A stretch of DNA of 10,746 bases, taken from NCBI GenBank assembly GCA_016293435.1, contig JAEDEG010000089.1, positions 1 through 10,746 on the forward strand, in the 5' to 3' direction. The translations under genes and the position numbers were made by a program. The notes beneath the pieces were generated by a model. It was not told the origin of the DNA. It saw nothing but the letters and a program-made list of their open reading frames with translations, and searched no databases. This document shows positions 1-6,297 of this stretch, piece by piece; the stretch's first letter is position 1, and each line of letters starts with the position of its first letter. This stretch comes from Clostridia bacterium. GTDB lineage: Bacteria; Bacillota; Clostridia; UMGS1810.

Positions 1-383
1 CCATGGCCGGCAGCGGCAGATGGATATTGTGGCAAAATACAGTCTCTATGATTGCCGAAAAACCCCTGTGGGGCTTCGGACCCGACAATCTGAAAAAGGA
101 ATATACTAAAAGAGATGTCAAAATTGATCGCGCTCATTGTGAAATACTGGAGCGGGCGGTAAGCACGGGTATCCCCTCTGCGGTTTTGTATGTTTCGGCA
201 ATTCTTCTTGCAATCTGTTCGGCAGCCAAAAGATGCAAACATAAAAAATGCAAGTCAGATTTTCTGGCTCCGCTTATGGCCTCCTGTGCTTATTTTGCGT
301 CATCTATGGTGGGTGTATTTTTGTTTTACACGGCTTGTCATTTTTTTGTTATGCTTGCAATGCTTGTGCGTGAAACAAATTAA
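1..383 (+). CDS. Wzy/O-antigen-ligase-type membrane polymerase, C-terminal part (5' truncated by window edge)
   Basis: This frame is open to the left edge, so it is the last ~126 residues of a longer protein. The ATG at position 3 is probably internal, because family members have several hundred residues before this region. A GSGR-x-W motif (residues 3-7 of the visible part) is followed by PLWGFGPDN, then DRAHCEILERAVSTGIP. This pattern matches the large loop of the Wzy_C/O-antigen-ligase superfamily, usually written GSGR..W, G.GPD and AHNEYL...TGIPG. Two or three hydrophobic segments follow (about 57-75, 89-105, 107-122), separated by a short Lys/Cys-rich cytosolic-type stretch. Such proteins polymerise or ligate lipid-linked glycans at the outer face of the cytoplasmic membrane. 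The substrate cannot be told from this fragment. In a Gram-positive host it would be a capsule, exopolysaccharide or secondary wall polymer. Confidence 0.75.
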   Translation, partial: MAGSGRWILWQNTVSMIAEKPLWGFGPDNLKKEYTKRDVKIDRAHCEILERAVSTGIPSAVLYVSAILLAICSAAKRCKHKKCKSDFLAPLMASCAYFASSMVGVFLFYTACHFFVMLAMLVRETN

Positions 384-465
384 TATATTTAGTATTATTT
401 ATTTTAAAATGATATTGTAATTTTTGAATAAATATGGTAATCTATATGAGACACATTTTTGTTTT

Positions 466-472
466 ACGGAGG
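466..472 (+). promoter_or_regulatory. Ribosome binding site deciding the trkA start
   Basis: ACGGAGG lies 7 nt before the ATG at 480. A longer in-frame reading from a TTG at 459 would place this site inside the coding sequence and add seven non-conserved residues before the Rossmann beta strand, so 480 is preferred. Confidence 0.85.
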
Positions 473-479
473 TTATTCA

Positions 480-1838
480 ATGAACATAATTATTGCCGGG
501 TGCGGTAAGGTTGGCCAAAAGCTGGCCGAGCGCCTCAATGATGAGCGTGACCACAATATCACAGTTGTTGATGTGAGAAGCAGTGTTGTTCATGATTTGA
601 TAAATCAGTATGATATAAACGGAGTTGTGGGCAGCTCCATAAATATTGACGATATAAAGGAAGCGGGCATAAAGGATGCAGATATCCTGATTGCTGTAAC
701 CGGGTCGGATGAGCTCAACATGCTCACCTGTCTGCTTGCCAAAAAGTTGGGCAACTGCCGCACAATAGCCAGAGTCCGAAAGCCCGAATATGTGCGCACT
801 CTCGACCTTTTTAAAGAAGAGCTTGGCCTTGCCATGATAATAAACCCCGAAAGAGCCGCCGCACGAGTGATTGCGCGTATTTTGCGTTTTCCGTCTGCAA
901 TACAGATAGATACCTTTGCCAAGGGTCGAATCGAAATATTGAAATTTAAAATTCCCGAAAACTCTGTGTTGCACAACTATAAGGTGCAGGATATTGTTGG
1001 CGTGCTCAAATGTGACGTGCTTGTGTGCGGTGTTGAAAGGGGATGCGAAACCTATATCCCCGGCGGTAATTTTGTAATGCAAAGCGGCGACCTTGTAAGC
1101 ATTGTCGCTCCCATCAACGGAGAAGATGCTTTTTTCAAAAAGATAGGCTTCAAGACATACGGCGTCAAAAACGCTATAATTGTGGGCGGCGGAGATACTG
1201 CATACTACCTTGCCGGACGTCTTACAGAATCCGGAATCAGTGTCAAAATTATAGAGCAGAATTCCGAGCGCTGTGACGAGCTGTGCAATAAATTTCCAAA
1301 GGCTACCATCATAAACGGTGACGGCACCGACAACAGGCTTCTTATGGAAGAAGGGCTCGGCACTGCAGAAGCATTTATTTCTCTTACCAACATAGACGAA
1401 GAAAATATAATGCTTTCTCTCTATGCCAAAAGCAAGAGTAATGCAAAGATTGTTACCAAAATCAACCGCATTGCCTATGATAATGTAATAAATACACTTG
1501 ATCTCGGAAGTGTTATATATCCCAAAAATATTACTGCCGAAAATATTATCCGATTTGTCCGTGCCAAAAAAAATTCCTTTGGCAGCAGCATTGAGACCAT
1601 GCACTTTATTTTAGACGGCAAAGCGGAAGCACTGGAGTTTATTGTTCCCAAAAATTCACCCATTGCAGATGTTCCCATCGGAGAGCTAAACCTCAAGAGC
1701 AATCTTTTAATTGCATGCATCAACAGAGGCGGAAAATTTATTATTCCAAGAGGTAACGATATTATCCGTACCGGAGATTCTGTTATTGTTGTTACCCAAA
1801 AATCCGGCTTTGATGATATAAGCGACATTTTAAGGTAG
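480..1838 (+). CDS. trkA: Trk potassium uptake regulatory subunit TrkA (two RCK domains)
   Basis: The predicted 452-residue cytosolic protein is close to the 458 residues of E. coli TrkA. It is the nucleotide-binding gating subunit of the Trk/Ktr K+ transporter and binds the membrane subunit TrkH. Four domains are visible: RCK_N (about 1-120) with GCGKVG at 7-12 and an acidic residue ending the second strand (VVDV); RCK_C (about 135-220); a second RCK_N (about 230-345) starting AIIVGGGDTA; and a second RCK_C (about 370-450). The double-RCK build is typical of TrkA; single-RCK proteins are KtrA. In the second Rossmann motif the third glycine is replaced by alanine (GGGDTA, 236-241), so nucleotide preference may differ between the halves. 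trkH follows after 13 nt and its ribosome site overlaps the trkA stop codon, which suggests translational coupling. The 96-nt upstream gap is AT-rich with no clear promoter or terminator. Confidence 0.95.
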   Translation: MNIIIAGCGKVGQKLAERLNDERDHNITVVDVRSSVVHDLINQYDINGVVGSSINIDDIKEAGIKDADILIAVTGSDELNMLTCLLAKKLGNCRTIARVRKPEYVRTLDLFKEELGLAMIINPERAAARVIARILRFPSAIQIDTFAKGRIEILKFKIPENSVLHNYKVQDIVGVLKCDVLVCGVERGCETYIPGGNFVMQSGDLVSIVAPINGEDAFFKKIGFKTYGVKNAIIVGGGDTAYYLAGRLTESGISVKIIEQNSERCDELCNKFPKATIINGDGTDNRLLMEEGLGTAEAFISLTNIDEENIMLSLYAKSKSNAKIVTKINRIAYDNVINTLDLGSVIYPKNITAENIIRFVRAKKNSFGSSIETMHFILDGKAEALEFIVPKNSPIADVPIGELNLKSNLLIACINRGGKFIIPRGNDIIRTGDSVIVVTQKSGFDDISDILR

Positions 1839-1841
1839 GAG
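1837..1841 (+). promoter_or_regulatory. trkH ribosome binding site overlapping the trkA stop codon
   Basis: AGGAG shares two bases with the trkA TAG stop and lies 10 nt before the trkH ATG. The overlap suggests coupled translation of the two Trk subunits. Confidence 0.7.
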
Positions 1842-1851
1842 ACAAATTGCA

Positions 1852-3291
1852 ATGAATTACAGAACTATCAGATACATACTTGGCTGGGTTATGAAGATGG
1901 AGGCTATGTGTATGCTTTTGCCTCTTTTGTGTGCACTTTGCTACAGAGAGTACGGCGTTGTCGGTTCGTGGCTTTGGTGTATTGCGTTGTGTAGTGCAGC
2001 GGGATTTCTGCTAAGCATCAGAGTACCGGAAAATAAGGCAATGTATTCAAAAGACGGCTTTATGGCAGTTGCTCTCGGTTGGATTTTGATGAGTATATTC
2101 GGTGCACTTCCGTTTGTATTTACCAAATCGGTGCCCACATTTACAGATGCACTTTTTGAAACAGTGTCGGGCTTTACAACTACCGGTGCATCTGTTATTT
2201 CCGATTTGGACAGCCTGCCTCGCAGCATTATTTTTTGGCGCAGCTTTTCTCATTGGATAGGCGGCATGGGCGTGCTGGTATTTCTTGTGGCACTTGTGCC
2301 CATGACCGGTGCCGGCAACTTTTTTCTCATAAAGGCAGAGAGCCCCGGCCCCATTGTGAGCAAGCTTGTTCCCAAGGTTAAGTCAACAGCCAAAATACTT
2401 TATTCCATATACATAGCTCTCACGCTTATGCAGCTTGTACTGCTGCTTTTTGGCGGTATGGAGTTTTTTGATGCTTTGACAATCACGTTTGGTACGGCCG
2501 GTACCGGTGGATTTTCGGCAAGAAATTCGGGTATGAATGACTATTCGTCATATTGCCAGATTGTTATAACGGTATTTATGATAATTTTTGGAATCAACTT
2601 TTCGGTTTATCATATGATTATATTACGTAAGATACGCGCTGCCTTTAAGTCTGAGGAGGTAAGGTGCTATCTTGCGATAATTGCCTTGGCAATCATTGTG
2701 ATTTCCGTTAACTGCCGCCATATTTATGCAAGCCTTTCCGATACCGTGAGGCACAGTGCTTTTCAGGTGGCATCAATAATCACAACAACCGGCTATGCCA
2801 CAACCGATTTTGACAAGTGGCCCGAGCTGTCCAAAACGTTGCTTCTTATGCTGATGTTTTTCGGTGCATGTGCCGGAAGCACGGGCGGCGGCATAAAAAT
2901 CTCCAGAATTATTATACTATTTAAGAGTATTGTAAAGGAGATACGCATTTTAGCACATCCCCGCAGTGCAGTCAAAATCAGAATGAGCGGCAGAATTGTG
3001 GAACACGAAACAGTCAGAGGAATAAACGTATTTATGGCGGCATATCTGGCTGTGTTTAGCTTGTCTGTTCTATTAATCAGCCTTGACAACCTGGATTTTA
3101 CAACTAACTTTTCCGCAGTTGCCGCAACTGTTAATAATATCGGTCCCGGTCTTTCCAAGGTTGGCCCGATGAGTAATTTTAATGTGTATTCAATACCGTC
3201 AAAGCTTGTTTTGATAGCTGATATGCTAATTGGCAGACTCGAAATTTTTCCGATACTTGTTTTGTTTTCGCATTATACATGGAAGAAATAA
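1852..3291 (+). CDS. trkH: Trk potassium uptake membrane subunit TrkH
   Basis: This 479-residue polytopic membrane protein forms the K+ translocation pore of the Trk system and pairs with TrkA encoded just upstream. The superfamily carries four pore-loop repeats, each with a selectivity-filter glycine, and all four are visible: FTTTGAS (108-114), FGTAGTGGF (213-221), ITTTGYA (310-316) and VNNIGPG (427-433). The AGSTGGGIKISR segment (341-352), which in this family forms the flexible intramembrane gating loop after the third repeat, is intact. Hydrophobic helices run through the whole length, and the C-terminus ends shortly after the final helix, as usual. Length fits the family (about 440-485). 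Whether it should be called TrkH or KtrB is a matter of naming; the double-RCK partner favours TrkH. No frameshift or missing key residue was seen. Confidence 0.95.
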   Translation: MNYRTIRYILGWVMKMEAMCMLLPLLCALCYREYGVVGSWLWCIALCSAAGFLLSIRVPENKAMYSKDGFMAVALGWILMSIFGALPFVFTKSVPTFTDALFETVSGFTTTGASVISDLDSLPRSIIFWRSFSHWIGGMGVLVFLVALVPMTGAGNFFLIKAESPGPIVSKLVPKVKSTAKILYSIYIALTLMQLVLLLFGGMEFFDALTITFGTAGTGGFSARNSGMNDYSSYCQIVITVFMIIFGINFSVYHMIILRKIRAAFKSEEVRCYLAIIALAIIVISVNCRHIYASLSDTVRHSAFQVASIITTTGYATTDFDKWPELSKTLLLMLMFFGACAGSTGGGIKISRIIILFKSIVKEIRILAHPRSAVKIRMSGRIVEHETVRGINVFMAAYLAVFSLSVLLISLDNLDFTTNFSAVAATVNNIGPGLSKVGPMSNFNVYSIPSKLVLIADMLIGRLEIFPILVLFSHYTWKK

Positions 3292-3328
3292 ATAGAATCT
3301 CAGGCTCAAAAATTGGGAGGAATATCAT

Positions 3329-3949
3329 ATGAAAATTGTTACAGTAAGCAGAGAATTTGGAAGCGGCGGCAGAGAGCTCGGCAAGAGACTTGCAGATGCT
3401 CTCGGCTTCGACTATTACGACCGCGAAATTATCACTCAGATTGCAAGCAGACACGGACTAACCGAAGACTATGTTGAAGCTGTTTTGGATCGTAATATGC
3501 TTTCTTCCTTTACTCTGACATTTCACAACAGCTTTGTCGGTTTGGATTCTGTGATGAATTTTCAAACCGATTTGCTCGCAGAGCAGACCAAGATACTAAG
3601 GTCTGTTGCCAAATCCGGCAGAGACTGCGTTATAGTTGGCCGTAACGCCGATGTTATTTTAAATGACGAAAATCCATTTAATATTTTTGTGTGTGCCGAT
3701 ATGGAGTCACGCATTGCAAGATGCCGCAATTTTGCTCAAAAGCACGAAAAAGCGGATGAGATCGATATCGAAAAGAATATCAAACGTATTGATAAGGAAA
3801 GGGCTAAATCCAGAGAGCTGTTTTCCGACACCAAGTGGGGCGACAGCCGTGCCTATAATCTGACCGTAAATACCTCAGGCTGGAGCATCAAAGAGCTTGC
3901 GGGTGTTGTGTCGTTTTATGTAAGAAGCTGGTTTGACAGAGTGAAATAA
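3329..3949 (+). CDS. Cytidylate kinase-like family protein (P-loop NTPase of unknown substrate)
   Basis: This is a 206-residue cytosolic protein. GGGAGG at 3315-3320 lies 8 nt before the ATG, and the gap to trkH is 37 nt, so it is probably cotranscribed with trkAH. The N-terminus VSREFGSGGRELG (6-18), then FDYYDREI (27-34), IVGRNADVIL (102-111), an Arg-rich segment with RIARCRN (128-134) and KRIDKERAKSRELF (152-165), and WGDSRAYNLTVNTS (170-183) together match the cytidylate-kinase-like family (the AAA_26 / Cytidylate_kin2 type). The ordinary CMP kinase P-loop, GxxGxGK[ST], is replaced by GSGGRE: the Walker lysine position is Arg. Members are usually annotated as cytidylate kinase-like without a proven substrate, and a housekeeping cmk may lie elsewhere in the genome. 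A role linked to K+ transport is only suggested by position. Confidence 0.85.
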   Translation: MKIVTVSREFGSGGRELGKRLADALGFDYYDREIITQIASRHGLTEDYVEAVLDRNMLSSFTLTFHNSFVGLDSVMNFQTDLLAEQTKILRSVAKSGRDCVIVGRNADVILNDENPFNIFVCADMESRIARCRNFAQKHEKADEIDIEKNIKRIDKERAKSRELFSDTKWGDSRAYNLTVNTSGWSIKELAGVVSFYVRSWFDRVK

Positions 3950-3950
3950 T

Positions 3951-3968
3951 CAAAACACATGTGTCTTG
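3951..3968. repeat. 18-bp imperfect inverted repeat upstream of the SLH-protein gene
   Basis: A perfect 10-bp palindrome ACACATGTGT (3955-3964) is extended, after one mismatched pair, by CAA on the left and TTG on the right. It begins one base after the stop codon of the kinase-like gene and lies about 90 bp before the SLH-protein ATG. With no loop and no T-run it is a poor intrinsic terminator. Its place upstream of a possible promoter would suit a dimeric regulator's binding site. This is a structural observation; no regulator is identified. Confidence 0.4.
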
Positions 3969-4000
3969 CCAATGTTTATAAAATAAAAAATTGCAACCTT

Positions 4001-4029
4001 TTGCTTTTCCCGAGAGTATTATATATAGA
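4001..4029 (+). promoter_or_regulatory. Weak promoter candidate for the SLH-protein gene
   Basis: TTGCTT (4001-4006), a 17-nt spacer and TATAGA (4024-4029) are a weak match to a vegetative -35/-10 pair. TTGCAA (3991-3996) with TATTAT (4017-4022) is an alternative but has a 20-nt spacer. The 105-nt gap ahead of the gene makes a separate promoter plausible, but the boxes alone are not convincing. Confidence 0.2.
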
Positions 4030-4040
4030 AAGTATTACCA

Positions 4041-4047
4041 AGGGAGG
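4041..4047 (+). promoter_or_regulatory. Ribosome binding site deciding the start of the SLH-protein gene
   Basis: AGGGAGG lies 7 nt before the ATG at 4055, which opens a typical signal peptide. The reading frame extends upstream to an ATG at 3959, but that start has no ribosome site and would put 32 unrelated residues before the signal peptide. Confidence 0.85.
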
Positions 4048-4054
4048 AATCATA

Positions 4055-6097
4055 ATGAAAAAACTCAAGAGATTATTGTCAATATTAGTGATGGCATCTT
4101 TGCTGATGTCGGCAGCTGCACATCCTGTCTTTGCAAAGGCTTCGCAGGATACCGGAGATGTGCTTGCACTTATAAAGCCGCGCCTTCCCGATACCGCCGA
4201 TTATCCCGAATTCGAATCATCTGTTCAGGAGATTTCCGGCATTGCTCAGTATTATTTTAGTTGGTATTCCGACGGTGAAGACGGATATAAAAGCATGAAT
4301 GTAACCTCTTCAAAAGACGGTATTATAACCTCATATCACAGCTATGATACATCAATGGAAAAGTCCCGGGAAGATAAGCTCACTATCAATAAGCTTTCCA
4401 CCGATAAGGCTCTGACTTTTGCGGCAGAGCTTGTAAATAAGCTTAATCCCGCGCTCAAGGGAGATGTGCAGCTCACCAAAAGCAATGTGTATGAGAGTCT
4501 TTCTGATGAGGGCTACAGCTATCGGATTCAGAGAACCGAAAATGATATTCCGGTTTATGGTGATACGGGCTATGTTACAATCAGCTCCGACTGCCAAAGA
4601 ATATTAAGCTTTAATCTTAACTACAGCCAGAGCCTCAGCTTTGAAGACAGCAAAAACATTATCACTGCCGAAGAAGCAAAAGAGAATTACTGTTCAAAAA
4701 TCGGTATGGAGCTTGTTTACAAAACCTCATACGAGGGTGATGCTCCATCGGCATATCTTGCCTATATTCCCAAACAAAACGGAGTATATATAGATGCCTT
4801 GTCGGGTGATTCGGTGTCACCTCAATCAGCCGGTCAATACCGCTTTGCAAACTCAGACTTAAAAAATGAAGCCGCAATGGATTCTTCCGCCGGAGGGTCT
4901 TTTTCTCAGGCAGAGCTAAATGAGCTTGAAAAATTGGATGAAATTATGAGCTTTGATAAAATTGAAGAAATAATCAAATCCAATAAATACATAAAGCTTC
5001 CAAAAGGCTCCATGCCCAAGTCAAAGTATCTTACATGCGGTCTTGATGAGGAATATGTGTATAATATTGAATATAACAACAAAGCCGAATATGCACATAT
5101 AAGCGTAAATGCGGTAACCGGTGAGATATTATCCGTGTATCAGAGCGCAGACGATTCAGAGGGTGAGGTCAGCCCGGAGAGTGCAAAAAAAATAGCCGAA
5201 TACTTTGCACCGCAGCGTTTCACGACGGATGACAAGGGTGAATACAGGTTTTTTGAGCAGTCGGATAATTTCTTTAAATTTGTAAGATATATAAATGATA
5301 TTCCGTATTATGATAACACAATCAGAATCAGCATAAATCCGGCAGACGGCCGTCTCATAAGCTATAGCCTCAATCATAGCAGCAAGGTGGAATTTATGTA
5401 TCCCGAAGCGCTCATAACCTCAGAGGAGAGCTGCAGCAGACTTTTTGAACAGGTTGATTATTCGGTATATTACTATCCGTGCATTTCGTCAGAGGGTGAA
5501 AATTACAACGATACCGCAAAGCTTTTGTATATGCCTGAGCCCGACAAGGACTGCGTTGTTTATGCCGATACCGGCAAGCTTGTGAATGGAGGTGACCTGT
5601 CCAAAATAGGCAGCTATAACGATATCTCGGGTCACTATGCCGAGGAGGTTATAAACACACTCTCAAGATTTGGCATAGGCTTTGAAACAGACAGCTTTTG
5701 CCCGGACGAAATAATTACCCAAAAGGATTTTGCCGCACTTCTCACTTCTGTTGTGTCAGGGGGAGACGGAGTGATTATAGGCAAAGACTATGCATACACA
5801 AATGCATATAGACGTGCTCACAACATAGGTATCATAAAGCCCGGTGAAGAAAGTCCCGATTCGGAGGTTACGCGCGAGAGTGCGTGTGTATATATGATAA
5901 GGGCGATTGGCTTGGAGGCTGCAGCAGAGCTTGAGTCAATATACATCCCTCAGTTTGAAGACGTGACCAAAAATACAGGCTATATAAGCATACTTTCTGC
6001 AATGAAGGTTATAAACGGCTACAACGGCTGCTTTAACCCCGATTTGCCGCTCACAAGAGCCGATGCCATGATAATGATTTATAACTATCTCAAATAG
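4055..6097 (+). CDS. Secreted surface protein with duplicated YcdB/YcdC-like units and three C-terminal SLH repeats
   Basis: The protein is 680 residues long. A signal peptide is clear: KKLKR, a hydrophobic core (about 7-21), then a likely cleavage after VFA (25-27). Two related units follow, about 61-256 and 335-514. Each has a PepSY-like strand pair (SSKDGIITSYHS; NAVTGEILSVYQ), a helix, an xNDIPxY motif (164-168; 414-418), a second strand pair (SDCQRILSFNLN; PADGRLISYSLN) and an end like YIDALSG / YADTGK. This fits the YcdB/YcdC repeated-domain family of Bacillota envelope proteins, whose function is unproven. A charged linker (about 265-320) joins the units. The last 160 residues hold three SLH repeats (about 519-562, 577-617, 631-673). 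TQKD, TRES and TRAD stand at the position of the TRAE motif that binds pyruvylated wall polymer, and the second repeat is degenerate. The mature protein should sit outside the membrane, anchored non-covalently to the wall. Nine cysteines are unusual for a Gram-positive exported protein. No catalytic motif was recognised. Confidence 0.85.
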   Translation: MKKLKRLLSILVMASLLMSAAAHPVFAKASQDTGDVLALIKPRLPDTADYPEFESSVQEISGIAQYYFSWYSDGEDGYKSMNVTSSKDGIITSYHSYDTSMEKSREDKLTINKLSTDKALTFAAELVNKLNPALKGDVQLTKSNVYESLSDEGYSYRIQRTENDIPVYGDTGYVTISSDCQRILSFNLNYSQSLSFEDSKNIITAEEAKENYCSKIGMELVYKTSYEGDAPSAYLAYIPKQNGVYIDALSGDSVSPQSAGQYRFANSDLKNEAAMDSSAGGSFSQAELNELEKLDEIMSFDKIEEIIKSNKYIKLPKGSMPKSKYLTCGLDEEYVYNIEYNNKAEYAHISVNAVTGEILSVYQSADDSEGEVSPESAKKIAEYFAPQRFTTDDKGEYRFFEQSDNFFKFVRYINDIPYYDNTIRISINPADGRLISYSLNHSSKVEFMYPEALITSEESCSRLFEQVDYSVYYYPCISSEGENYNDTAKLLYMPEPDKDCVVYADTGKLVNGGDLSKIGSYNDISGHYAEEVINTLSRFGIGFETDSFCPDEIITQKDFAALLTSVVSGGDGVIIGKDYAYTNAYRRAHNIGIIKPGEESPDSEVTRESACVYMIRAIGLEAAAELESIYIPQFEDVTKNTGYISILSAMKVINGYNGCFNPDLPLTRADAMIMIYNYLK

Positions 6098-6155
6098 CTC
6101 GGCAGAGTGAAAATGACATAGGAGAACTTCAAATTCAAACAACAAAAACGAATAG

Positions 6156-6164
6156 TTATCCACA
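6156..6164 (+). other. Perfect DnaA-box sequence (TTATCCACA)
   Basis: TTATCCACA matches the DnaA-box consensus TTATNCACA exactly. A one-mismatch copy (TTATGAACA, 6229-6237) lies 64 bp downstream, and an AT-rich stretch (about 6195-6240) sits between and around them. One perfect box can arise by chance, and there is no cluster as expected at oriC, so a function is uncertain. Confidence 0.35.
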
Positions 6165-6241
6165 AAAGAGGCTCGACATCTGATTTGTTGTCCCTATTTT
6201 AGAGATATTTTTTATTAAAATTTAATATTTATGAACAAAAG

Positions 6242-6297
6242 AAGGGCTGCAGACAACCCGATTTAAAAAATCGTTTTGCTACAGCCCTTGATTTTTT
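6242..6297. terminator. Bidirectional intrinsic terminator between the converging gene sets
   Basis: AAGGGCTG (6242-6249) pairs perfectly with CAGCCCTT (6282-6289). An inner stem CGATTT/AAATCG (6259-6264 with 6268-6273) has a 3-nt loop, and further pairs with a bulge connect the two. On the + strand the hairpin is followed by GA and six T (6292-6297), ending transcription from the SLH-protein side. On the - strand it is followed by C-TTTT-GTT, ending the dnaB-tilS-hpt-ftsH transcript. The + strand T-run overlaps the ftsH stop codon, so the two sets share one compact terminator. Confidence 0.8.

Noticed and set aside
384..479. Possible c-di-AMP (ydaO-type) riboswitch ahead of trkA
   Set aside because: K+ transport genes in Bacillota often have one, but the gap is only 96 nt, very AT-rich, and shows no conserved GC-rich stems or terminator.
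477..1604. Long open frame on the - strand opposite trkA
   Set aside because: It lies entirely antisense to a clear TrkA, has no recognisable domains, and its composition follows from the codon pattern of trkA.
3959..4054. Extended N-terminus of the SLH protein from ATG 3959
   Set aside because: There is no ribosome site there, and the extension would precede a complete signal peptide that has its own strong ribosome site.
6139..6191. 8-bp inverted repeat ACAACAAA/TTTGTTGT
   Set aside because: The 37-nt loop, AT-rich low-complexity arms and lack of a following T-run make it a chance match.
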